Source: CAUZJF01 sp965248605 (lineage in GTDB: Bacteria > Chloroflexota > Dehalococcoidia > Lucifugimonadales > CAUZJF01). From it: a DNA stretch of 64,000 nt. The translations under genes and the position numbers were made by a program. Position 1 is the stretch's first letter. The number at the start of each line of letters is the position of its first letter. Positions 1 to 6,723 of this stretch are shown piece after piece. Below the pieces are notes generated by a model that was not told the origin of the DNA, made no database searches, and saw only the letters and a program-made list of their open reading frames with translations. The stretch spans positions 310,001-374,000 of the forward strand of contig CBDFJV010000006.1 of the NCBI GenBank assembly GCA_965248605.1. The letters run 5' to 3'.

Positions 1-189
1 AGTAAACTTCCGTCGGGCTAGAATGTCTGGCAGACACGAAACGGCCTTGCGCCCAGGCAAGGGGGAGGAGGTGAACAGGATGGCAAGAACCGTCTTTTAC
101 ATACCCGAACCAGCTTTGTTCGCCTCGTTTTTGACGACCTGAGCTCCTGACCCCTCGGGCAGAGCTCCCTAATCCGGTCCTGACCAGAT

Positions 190-213
190 GAGCGCGGCAA
201 CGAAGCCGCGCTC
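190..213. repeat. 9-bp perfect inverted repeat
   Basis: GAGCGCGGC at 190-198 and GCCGCGCTC at 205-213 form a perfect hairpin around a 6-nt loop. No T-run follows on either strand, so it may be a repeat relic or a weak terminator. Apart from this and the hairpin at 249-280, positions 1-313 hold nothing I can support. Confidence 0.5.
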
Positions 214-248
214 ATGGCCTTCTATAGACTGACGGTGTCCACGCCACG

Positions 249-284
249 AAAGGCCATGAGCCACACGGTTCACGGCCTTTTGTA
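249..284 (+). terminator. Candidate rho-independent terminator
   Basis: AAAGGCC (249-255) pairs with GGCCTTT (274-280). An inner arm TGAGCC/GGTTCA (one G-T wobble) extends the stem around an ACAC loop, and TTTTG follows. On the plus strand it would end a transcript entering from the left, before the Shine-Dalgarno-like GGAGGA at 303-308. Confidence 0.45.
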
Positions 285-313
285 TTTCCAAGCAACTTCC
301 TCGGAGGAACCAA

Positions 314-457
314 GTGAAGTCAATCGAAAGCTACGACGATTTCGAACTGCTCGAGATCGAGGCGCTCGCCGCAGACGAGCCACCTCTGGTCGAGGTCGGC
401 ACGCAACCGCTGCACCACGACGGCTACGTCGCCCTCTGTCCGAGGAGGCGCCGGTGA
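314..457 (+). pseudogene. 47-codon ORF, likely N-terminal fragment of the following GNAT protein
   Basis: A GTG at 314 lies 5-6 nt after GGAGGA (303-308) and opens a 47-codon frame rich in acidic residues (ESYDDFELLEIEALAADEPP). It ends in TGA at 455-457, overlapping the GTG at 454 of the next frame. The sequence reads like the N-terminal helix region of a GNAT acetyltransferase. A single-base shift near 430-436 would join GYVAL to the downstream SEEAPVKAED without a break. I infer one ancestral gene split by a frameshift, either real or a sequence error. A natural two-gene coupled arrangement is the alternative. Confidence 0.45.
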
Positions 458-909
458 AGGCCGAAGACACGAAGCTCGGGGTGTCCTTCTTATTCCCGGA
501 CGGCTTCGCGTATGACCATGGCGTGACGCTGGTCTGCTCGGGGACGCCCGAAGGTGACGGCTTCCTGGCCGGTCTCCTGGCGAAAGTGCCGGAGCCGGTT
601 GCCAGACTTGGATTCTCGACGGCCGCCAACTTCAGGGAGCCCTGGTGTTTCGCGCTTCACGAGGGCGAGATGGCCTCGATCGCCGAGACGTCCAGGTTGA
701 GTCCGATGGGCGCGGAATCGGGCATTGACACGGTGCACGAGCTTCGCGGTCAGGGGTTCGCCGCGGCGGCGGTTTCGGGGTGGGCGTTGCACCCGGGGCT
801 ACGTAACCAGATCCTCTTCTACAGTACCGACTCTACCAACCTATCGTCGCAGCGCGTAGCCCAACGGCTCGACCTGCGGTTGCTTGGCGCGGACTTCGCG
901 ATCACATAA
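454..909 (+). CDS. GNAT-family N-acetyltransferase (C-terminal part)
   Basis: This 151-residue frame carries a GNAT core. A strand-rich segment CFALHEGEMASIAE is followed by an acetyl-CoA loop region (GIDTVHELRGQGFAAAAVSGWA), where RGQGFA matches the R/Q-x-x-G-x-G/A signature. The C-terminal TNLSSQRVAQRLDLRL matches motif B of the fold. The substrate cannot be told. The GTG at 454 follows AGGAGG at 443-448 and overlaps the stop of the 47-codon frame before it (GTGA). The open frame runs back to 214, but that extension is arginine-rich and looks non-coding. The N-terminal third of a normal GNAT protein seems to lie in the other frame, so this may be a frameshifted gene. Confidence 0.65.
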   Translation: MKAEDTKLGVSFLFPDGFAYDHGVTLVCSGTPEGDGFLAGLLAKVPEPVARLGFSTAANFREPWCFALHEGEMASIAETSRLSPMGAESGIDTVHELRGQGFAAAAVSGWALHPGLRNQILFYSTDSTNLSSQRVAQRLDLRLLGADFAIT

Positions 910-949
910 CGACTGTTGCATGCAGTGATGAAAACGGGAGGACTTTGCA

Positions 950-2188
950 TTGTCTGCCGATGAACAACAACCGAAACGACACCGGTCTTCGGACAAGCCA
1001 GTTGACGATATCGAGAACATCTTCGAGAAAGGCGCCCGCCGGCGACGCTTGCGGGCGGCCGGAAAAGATCAGAGACGCAATCTGGAGCCGAAGCCGCCCC
1101 GTAAGAGGGACTGGGAACTGGCAAGCGTCGACGAATGGGACGACCTCGACGTGGAATCTCGCGAGCGGATCATGCCTATCGACGAAAAGGACCGCCGTAG
1201 GGCCATCGAAGCCGCCGCGTTCAAGAAGGCAAGTGCGAAACGAGAGCAGACCGCAGCTGACGTACCAGAATCTCATGTCACTCCGGCGACCGTGGTCTCG
1301 GTGGCCAGCGGGCTCTGTATTGTGGAACGCGACGGAATCCGGCTCCAGTGCCGCATCAAGAGCAGGCTGACGGCCAAGGAGTCAGCCTTCACAAACGCCG
1401 TCGCCGCGGGCGACGAGGTGGTAGTTACAGACGACGGCGCCGGTGGCGGAATCATCGAAGAGGTGCTGCCACGCCGCACCACGCTGGTCCGACCGGAGGT
1501 CCGTGGCCCGCGCAGCCAGATAATCGTCGCAAACGCGGAGCAGCTCCTGATCGTGTCGTCGTGGCGCGAGCCTTTCTTCTGGCCGGAGCTGGTCGACCGG
1601 TGCCTCATCGCCGCACAGCGCAGCGACCTGCTGCCTATCGTCTGCGTCAACAAGGCCGATCTCGTGGAGGACGCAGCGGAGCTCTACGAGGCTCTCGAAC
1701 CCTACACGGCTCTCGGTCACGAGACCATCAAGACAAGCGCCGTCGCCGCGGAGGGAATCGACGAGCTTCGCGACCTGCTACGCGACAAGACAACAGCATT
1801 GACCGGAATGTCGGGGACCGGGAAGTCCTCGCTTATCTCAGCAGTGCAGCCGGACCTGAATCTCCGCACCTCCGAGGTTAGCAGCTCGGGCAAGCACCTC
1901 GGCGAGGGCCGCCACACCACGACCATGGTCGAAATGCACGGCCTTGAGATGGGTGGCTTCGTGGTCGACACGCCTGGCATCCGCGAGTTTGGCCTCAACG
2001 GACTGCATCGGCACGAACTCGCCGACTTCTTCCCCGAGATCTCGGCACTCGCGCCTGGGTGCCGCTTCGCCAACTGCGCCCACCTCGACGAGCCTGGGTG
2101 CGCGGTCGTAGCCGGAAGAGCGTCGGGCTCCGTACCGGAAAGCAGGTATCACAGCTACCAAGCGATCCTCAGCACGCTGCCGAAATGA
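950..2188 (+). CDS. rsgA: Ribosome small subunit-dependent GTPase RsgA
   Basis: RsgA is a circularly permuted GTPase that binds the 30S subunit late in assembly and hydrolyses GTP on it. The 412-residue product shows the permuted motif order: NKAD (G4, 234-237), TSA (G5, about 262), GMSGTGKSS P-loop (G1, 286-294), GRHTTT (G2, about 320) and DTPG (G3, 340-343). It ends with a zinc knuckle using C371, C376, H378 and C384. An OB-fold precedes it at about 112-175. The first 110 residues are a highly charged, Arg/Lys-rich extension not seen in short homologues and may bind rRNA. The start is TTG at 950, preceded by GGGAGGA at 936-942. The gene is intact, unlike its neighbours. Confidence 0.93.
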   Translation: MSADEQQPKRHRSSDKPVDDIENIFEKGARRRRLRAAGKDQRRNLEPKPPRKRDWELASVDEWDDLDVESRERIMPIDEKDRRRAIEAAAFKKASAKREQTAADVPESHVTPATVVSVASGLCIVERDGIRLQCRIKSRLTAKESAFTNAVAAGDEVVVTDDGAGGGIIEEVLPRRTTLVRPEVRGPRSQIIVANAEQLLIVSSWREPFFWPELVDRCLIAAQRSDLLPIVCVNKADLVEDAAELYEALEPYTALGHETIKTSAVAAEGIDELRDLLRDKTTALTGMSGTGKSSLISAVQPDLNLRTSEVSSSGKHLGEGRHTTTMVEMHGLEMGGFVVDTPGIREFGLNGLHRHELADFFPEISALAPGCRFANCAHLDEPGCAVVAGRASGSVPESRYHSYQAILSTLPK

Positions 2189-2232
2189 CGGAGGTAGCAG
2201 GAATCAAGTAACTCGAGCGATAGGAGGTCGAG

Positions 2233-2277
2233 GTGAGGCGTATGAAAGCAGTCTCCCTAGCGGAATTCGAACAGTGA
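2233..2277 (+). CDS. Possible 14-codon leader ORF
   Basis: AGGAGG at 2222-2227 is followed after 5 nt by a GTG at 2233. The 14-codon frame (VRRMKAVSLAEFEQ) stops at 2275-2277, overlapping the GTG at 2274 of the next gene as GTGA. This could be a translational-coupling leader, or simply the ribosome entry for the acetyltransferase gene. Only the spacing and overlap support it. Confidence 0.25.
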   Translation: MRRMKAVSLAEFEQ

Positions 2278-2820
2278 GCTCGGACAAGGTCGAGCTTAAA
2301 ACCGAGCGTCTGCTACTCAGACCGGTCAGGTTGGAAGACGTGGACGCCATCTACGCTTATTGCAAAGACCCGGAGTACGCGCGGTTTGCTACCCTTCGGC
2401 ATCCCAGGCCGTACACCCGGCGGAGCGCCGAAGAGTTCGTTGCTAGAGAGCTGCTTGCCCCTTGGAGCACCCAGCCCTCGTTCTCCGTGGTGCTCGACTC
2501 GGTGGTCGTCGGTGGCACGACTTTGAACATCGACGAGACTCATGAGACCGGGGAAAATAGGCTACGACTTCGCGAGAGCCCATTGGGGGAAAGGGCTGGC
2601 TCCGGAGGCGGCTCAAACAGTGATTGACTGGGCGTTTAGGGAATATGGATTAGCGAAGATCTATGCCACGGCAGACGTCCGGAATCGCCGGTCAACGAGA
2701 GTGATGGAGAAGTTGGGTATGACTCGCGAAGGGGTGCTGCGCAGCCAACGGAAGGGGATAGAGGAACGCGTGGACGAGGTCTATTACGGCGTCTTGCGAG
2801 AAGAGTGGGAGAAGAGGTGA
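2274..2820 (+). pseudogene. RimJ/RimL-type GNAT acetyltransferase, frameshifted
   Basis: Two overlapping frames together make one GNAT protein of the ribosomal-protein N-acetyltransferase type. Frame one (2274-2627) gives the N-terminus LKTERLLLRPVRLEDVDAIY and the strand VVVGGTTLNID, then turns to nonsense. Frame two (open from 2542) gives IGYDFARAHWGKGLAPEAA, the acetyl-CoA loop WGKGLA, and RNRRSTRVMEKLGMTREG. The join falls at an AAAA run (2554-2557): removing one A gives THETGEIGYDF without a gap. The reading is either a genuine inactivating frameshift or a homopolymer indel in the assembly. The start is GTG at 2274. The substrate is unknown. Confidence 0.75.
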
Positions 2821-2822
2821 CA

Positions 2823-2951
2823 ATGACACGCACAAAGAATGAATTGGCCGATGCCTTTCGGCTCGACGAATTTCCCACGCTCTGCCAAATACGACCCGGT
2901 TGGGTAATCGAGAAAATGATCGGCCTCAATGTCCTATGGTGCTGGTGACAC
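2823..2951 (+). pseudogene. 5' remnant of a SAM-dependent methyltransferase
   Basis: An ATG at 2823 opens a 42-codon frame whose start LADAFRLDEFP and end WVIEKMIGLNVLW resemble the N-terminus of a class I methyltransferase group. From memory of that group, members begin with DEFPRSxKYDPxWV followed by GPNVLW. In the middle the matching residues (RSAKYDP) sit in another frame (about 2876-2897), so at least two compensating indels are present. The SAM-binding domain that should follow is absent, and the acetyltransferase gene begins almost at once. I read this as a decayed fragment, not a functional peptide. Confidence 0.5.
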
Positions 2952-2953
2952 AG

Positions 2954-3880
2954 ATGACAGCGATCTTCGAGAGCGATCATGCAGACTATTTGGCACGGCT
3001 CCATCGAGCCGCGGCTGCTGTCTTCCCCGTCCTATGTTTCGACCAGATCCAGACCGACTCGTTCCTACACAGCTATGCGAAATCGGACAACAGCAGGTGC
3101 TTCACCATCGAAACCGAAGGTGGTACCGGTCTGGTTTGCGTCCGGGCGGGGCGGAATTCCACCCTGTGGTCAATCCGCCATGTTGTCCCAAACGAATGGG
3201 ACCATAGCTACACCATCGTGGCGGAATCACTTGAACGGATTAAGGAACGTGCAAGAAGAGAAGGTGTTGGTCAACTGCTGATGACGATCGAGGAGGACAT
3301 TCCGTCCCACAACGCCTATTTCGCCGGAATGCTTCCTTCCTTGGGTTTCACGATTACTCCCCGGATAGTCCTGACAGCTCCCCTAGATACTCTAGCCGAG
3401 CTCGAACTTCGCAACTTGCCACCGGACATCGATGAGTTGGTTCTAACGAAGGATAGGTTGGAAGAAGCGATAAAGACGTTCATGTCAGCGTTTGCAGAAC
3501 AGGATCGATTCGACACGCCGGAGGAAAGGGATTCACGCTACAAGTACTTCAGAGACCGGTTCAGCGATGAGAGATACGCTCCTTCCTGGGTTGCGTTACA
3601 GCATGAGAATCGGATCGTGGCGGTCTGTTTCGGATGTGAGGATACCTGGACAAAAACCCTGGATTTGGTGGAAGTCGCGGTGCTGCCTTCTTACCGTAGG
3701 CGCGGACTAGGCCGCTATGTCTGCATCCGGTGCATGCAGAAACTATGCGACACCTTCACATCGCCCGAACGAGAGTTCCTGGTTGAAACCGACAGGACGA
3801 ACCTTGGAGCAATACGTCTTTACAAAGACTTAGGCTTCACCGTCCACCAGGTTATAGACTATGCTTCTATTGATCTATGA
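2954..3880 (+). CDS. Tandem GNAT-like acetyltransferase
   Basis: The protein is about 308 residues from ATG 2954. In-frame starts at 2936 (ATG) and 2900 (TTG) are possible, but they overlap the methyltransferase remnant. The C-terminal half is a clear GNAT domain: LDLVEVAVLPSYRRRGLGR contains the RRRGLG acetyl-CoA loop, and LVETDRTNLGAIRLYKDLGF is the usual asparagine/tyrosine motif. The N-terminal half (DHADYLARL to the VLTAPLDTL region) has the length and strand pattern of a degenerate second GNAT fold with no recognisable loop. Such tandem proteins often acylate small molecules, but the substrate is unknown. The stop overlaps the next start (ATGA, 3877-3880), so the two genes are probably co-translated. 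Confidence 0.7.
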   Translation: MTAIFESDHADYLARLHRAAAAVFPVLCFDQIQTDSFLHSYAKSDNSRCFTIETEGGTGLVCVRAGRNSTLWSIRHVVPNEWDHSYTIVAESLERIKERARREGVGQLLMTIEEDIPSHNAYFAGMLPSLGFTITPRIVLTAPLDTLAELELRNLPPDIDELVLTKDRLEEAIKTFMSAFAEQDRFDTPEERDSRYKYFRDRFSDERYAPSWVALQHENRIVAVCFGCEDTWTKTLDLVEVAVLPSYRRRGLGRYVCIRCMQKLCDTFTSPEREFLVETDRTNLGAIRLYKDLGFTVHQVIDYASIDL

Positions 3881-4308
3881 CGCCGGCATCACAAATGCGC
3901 AGGCGGAGCGCCCGGCCCGTTAGCTACGAGCCACGTCCGGTCACGACGGAACTGGTTTTGCCTGAGCAGGCAAAGTCTTTTGCGGAGTCGGCCGGATGGA
4001 AAGTCCTGTGGGACGAAACGGTGGACGTCTCGGCTGGGCTTGAAGACGGGAGGATGTGGGAGATCAGTCAGGTTTTCTCGATGGGCGAGGCGTTAGCCGA
4101 GTCGAACGTGTCTGAAGTAGACAGCTACGTGCGCCACACCATTGCGTCAGAGCTCGATCTTCTTGCGAGCCTCTGCGACGACGTGCAAATCGACTGGCTC
4201 ATGACAACTGGGCTCAGCTCCGAGACGAAGAATAGCTTCGAGAAGAGGCGTCCCCCAATCAATAAGCCAACGTCTTCATTGTCAACGTACGTCTTCCTCG
4301 CGGAGTGA
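3877..4308 (+). CDS. Hypothetical protein
   Basis: This 143-residue protein is not recognised. It begins at an ATG overlapping the stop of the tandem-GNAT gene (ATGA), which supports the start and an operon. The first 30 residues are Arg/Pro-rich and could be non-native. From about residue 25 it is a soluble alpha/beta-like sequence with conserved-looking aromatic patches (GWKVLWDETVDV, MWEISQVF, YVFLAE). There is no signal peptide or membrane segment. Given the decayed genes around it, it may be a fragment of something larger. Confidence 0.45.
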   Translation: MTPASQMRRRSARPVSYEPRPVTTELVLPEQAKSFAESAGWKVLWDETVDVSAGLEDGRMWEISQVFSMGEALAESNVSEVDSYVRHTIASELDLLASLCDDVQIDWLMTTGLSSETKNSFEKRRPPINKPTSSLSTYVFLAE

Positions 4309-4360
4309 GTCACAACTCTCACGTGTCGGTCGAAATCTAGCTGGACCGGAGCCAAAGTCT

Positions 4361-5386
4361 ATGCCGGACGTGGATTTCGCTGTGGACGCAGGTGAAATCG
4401 CGCGTGTTCTTGGAACGACGTTGCTGAGTGTCGAGCCCTTGATTGTCGAAAAAGGCGGCTCTCATTCGAGAGTCTTTAGCGTTAGGACTGCGGACGAGGA
4501 CTACATCCTCCGAATTCCAAAAGGGCGACAGGGATTCCAAACTGCCTATGTTGAGGAGAGAATCCCGTCAGCAAATTGGTTCAGCCAGGACTGGGCTACC
4601 GCAGCGGCAAGGCAAGCGGGCGTCCCTGCCCCTGAAATCGTCCGCTCGAAACGGTTTGCCTCAGAGACAGAACCCTTTGTAATCATGAAGAAGCTTGAAG
4701 GAGAGCACATCTCTGACTTCGATACATGGAACGGGTGCCCTTACAACGAAGCCGAATTCGGTACGATCCTCTCGAAACTGCACGCGGTCACTCCGGCGGG
4801 ATACGGGCCCATCGACGATTTCGGAACGACCTACTTCACAACCTGGGCTGAGTTTCTGACCGCCGCGGCCGAAGGGATGCTTAAAAGGTGTGCAAAACGG
4901 CACAGCCTGGATCCTGATGTCTTGCAGGCCTTCAAATCCACATGCCTGCCATTACTGTCTGACCTCCATATCGACAGGCCGTCGTTTCTACACCTGGAAT
5001 CTCTGGGGTTCGCCAACATCCTGTACGAACCGAGCACTCGACGCATCACCGGACTGCTGGACTACGAGGACTGTATTGGTGGAGATCCTTTGTACGAATT
5101 CGAGTGGATGTGCTACTACTTCGGGCACCGAGTGTCCAGGCAACCGTATTTTGACTTCAGACGTTTTGAGGAAACCTACGGGATCTGGCCCGAGAATCTT
5201 GAACGATCCCTTTTGTACAGGGTCTTGATATTCCTGGACAAACTAACCTCGATCGCACCGAAGTCTGAAAGGGCGAAGGACCATAATCAGAAGATACTGG
5301 AATGCATCGATCAGCTGGAGCAAATCCCCCCAACCCCCCTTTTCAAAGGGGGGACAGAGCCGGGTCGGTTGATTGTTGAGCACTGA
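4361..5386 (+). CDS. APH-family phosphotransferase with altered catalytic loop
   Basis: The 341-residue protein has the aminoglycoside/homoserine kinase-like fold. KGGSHSRVFSV (31-41) is the nucleotide-binding hairpin, YILRIPK (48-54) holds the ATP lysine, VIMKKLEGE (107-115) is the hinge, and LLDYEDCIGGDP (232-243) is the metal-binding DxD/E segment. The catalytic loop, normally H-x-D-x4-N, reads HLESLGFAN (211-219): Asp is replaced by Glu and one residue is added. Activity is therefore uncertain. The start ATG at 4361 is preceded by CGGAG. The last 20 residues (IPPTPLFKGG onward) are encoded by a palindromic repeat and are not part of the fold. The substrate is unknown. Confidence 0.75.
   Translation: MPDVDFAVDAGEIARVLGTTLLSVEPLIVEKGGSHSRVFSVRTADEDYILRIPKGRQGFQTAYVEERIPSANWFSQDWATAAARQAGVPAPEIVRSKRFASETEPFVIMKKLEGEHISDFDTWNGCPYNEAEFGTILSKLHAVTPAGYGPIDDFGTTYFTTWAEFLTAAAEGMLKRCAKRHSLDPDVLQAFKSTCLPLLSDLHIDRPSFLHLESLGFANILYEPSTRRITGLLDYEDCIGGDPLYEFEWMCYYFGHRVSRQPYFDFRRFEETYGIWPENLERSLLYRVLIFLDKLTSIAPKSERAKDHNQKILECIDQLEQIPPTPLFKGGTEPGRLIVEH
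5325..5356. repeat. Palindromic repeat inside the 3' end of the phosphotransferase gene
   Basis: CCCCCCTTT at 5334-5342 and AAAGGGGGG at 5345-5353 are a perfect inverted repeat. It is translated as PPTPLFKGG, the signature of a short dispersed palindrome that recurs as a spurious protein tail in many bacterial genomes (known from memory, not searched). Here it replaces the natural C-terminus and stop of the gene. Confidence 0.7.
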
Positions 5387-5402
5387 ACAATTCGCCACAA
5401 CT

Positions 5403-5434
5403 AGGAGCAGCCCATCGAGCGATGGGCTGCTCCT
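5403..5434. repeat. 15-bp perfect palindrome, intergenic
   Basis: AGGAGCAGCCCATCG (5403-5417) is exactly mirrored at 5420-5434 with AG between. It sits 16 nt after the phosphotransferase stop. There is no T-tract, so a repeat element is more likely than a classical terminator, though it could stop transcription from either side. I see nothing else in 5435-5641. Confidence 0.7.
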
Positions 5435-5641
5435 ACAACGTCGATTACCGCTAGCCCTGCTAGGGCGTTCGAACCTGCACTGCCTCAGGCGCTAGCTGCG
5501 GGGCCGGCGCCGTTCCCTCGGTCTGGAACTCCGGAAGCCGGGTCTTCGTTTTCACAGAGGACGGTAGGAACGGGCCTCGTAGTCGCCGGTAGACTGAGAT
5601 GACAGCAAGCGATACACTCCAACCGCAGTTACCAAAGCGGG

Positions 5642-5986
5642 GTGAATCCCTTGGTCGAGAGACTCGATACAAACTTTCCCGAGGCGGCCCGCGACATGCA
5701 AGAGCGAGTCGAAAGCGCGATTGACGAGGAGTTCGGCGTAAGCCCCAAACCCTTTCCACTTCAGTCGTTCTCCGAAGCTTCGGGGGAGGGGTTCTCGATC
5801 ACCATTTCGGTCCCAGGGACAAAGATGACCGAAGAGCTGTCTCACAAGAGTCTGTCCGACCTGGACCCGCGGTGGGTCGAATTCACCGAAGCCGTGTCCG
5901 CGGGCGTCATCGATGCTCTCAAGCGACAGACCCCGGGCATTCCCGACAAACAACCGGACCCTAGCCCAAATCCCTTGCCCCAATAA
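5642..5986 (+). CDS. Hypothetical acidic protein
   Basis: This 114-residue protein is not recognised. It starts at GTG 5642, since an in-frame stop at 5600 excludes a much longer version, with a weak AGCGGGG upstream. The composition is soluble and acidic: an amphipathic N-terminal helix (ERLDTNFPEAARDMQERVESAIDE), a short strand region (FSITISVPGT) and a proline-rich tail. It lies 66 nt upstream of the LON-domain gene on the same strand. Coding potential looks moderate. Confidence 0.45.
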   Translation: MNPLVERLDTNFPEAARDMQERVESAIDEEFGVSPKPFPLQSFSEASGEGFSITISVPGTKMTEELSHKSLSDLDPRWVEFTEAVSAGVIDALKRQTPGIPDKQPDPSPNPLPQ

Positions 5987-6052
5987 CCGACACTTGTAGC
6001 TGTCGCCCTCTGCCGGTATACTGCCGCAGGCCAATCCAGCTCGGACAAGATT

Positions 6053-6706
6053 TTGTCGGACAACAAGCGTCTGCTACCTCTCTTCCCTCTCAACGTCGTA
6101 CTGTTTCCAAACAGCGTCCTCCCGCTCCACGTCTTCGAGGAGAGATACCGGCTTATGGTGCAACGCTGTCTCGACGGCGACTCGGAGTTCGGCGTTGTCC
6201 TCATCAAGTCGGGTTCAGACGTAGGTGAGCCCGCCGAGCCGCACTCTGTCGGGACGGTGGCCCGGATCATGGACGTCGACCGCCTGGAAGATGGCCGGAT
6301 GCTTTTGAGTGTCGCCGGCCGAGGCCGCTTCCGGATCGAAGAGGTAACACAGCTTACGCCCTATCTCGAAGGCGAAGTCGTGGCCTTAGCCGAGGAAGCA
6401 GAGGAAGAAATTGCAGCGGAAGAGGTTGACGCTATCCAGACGGCAGTGTCGGACTACGTGCGCGTTCTGATGGGCCTGAGTGGGGGTTGGGTCAAAGAGA
6501 CCCAGACACCGGAGGACCCGGTCGCACTCTCCTACTTCATCGGGTCGCTGCTTCAAGTCGACCTGGCTGAAAAGCAAGCGCTCCTCGAGGCGCCCTCCGT
6601 CGCCGGCCGCCTCGCGACCGAGCGGAACATTCTTGATCGCGAGGTTGCGGCCTTGCGAGAGAGGGTTAAGACGGAAATGCAGCTCAAGCTATACACAGGC
6701 CAGTAG
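6053..6706 (+). CDS. LON substrate-binding domain protein
   Basis: The 217-residue protein is a stand-alone LON N-terminal (substrate-binding) domain without the AAA+ or protease parts. Typical features are LPLFPLNVVLFPNSVLPLHVFEERYR (8-33), a central strand region SVGTVARIMDVDRLEDGRMLLSVAGRGRFRI, and a C-terminal helical bundle ending VKTEMQLKLYTGQ. In other bacteria such proteins are presumed adaptors or regulators of proteolysis, with no defined reaction. The start is TTG at 6053. Only 17 nt separate it from the amidohydrolase gene, so the two may be co-transcribed. Confidence 0.85.
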   Translation: MSDNKRLLPLFPLNVVLFPNSVLPLHVFEERYRLMVQRCLDGDSEFGVVLIKSGSDVGEPAEPHSVGTVARIMDVDRLEDGRMLLSVAGRGRFRIEEVTQLTPYLEGEVVALAEEAEEEIAAEEVDAIQTAVSDYVRVLMGLSGGWVKETQTPEDPVALSYFIGSLLQVDLAEKQALLEAPSVAGRLATERNILDREVAALRERVKTEMQLKLYTGQ

Positions 6707-6723
6707 AGGTAACTACCTTATCT

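Noticed and set aside
18..215. 65-codon minus-strand ORF at the left edge
   Set aside because: Arg/Ser/Pro-rich with no domain features; its start overlaps the hairpin at 190-213.
5455..5480. TTCGAAC sequence resembling a tRNA T-loop
   Set aside because: Flanking bases do not form the T-stem, and no acceptor, D or anticodon arms can be drawn on either strand.
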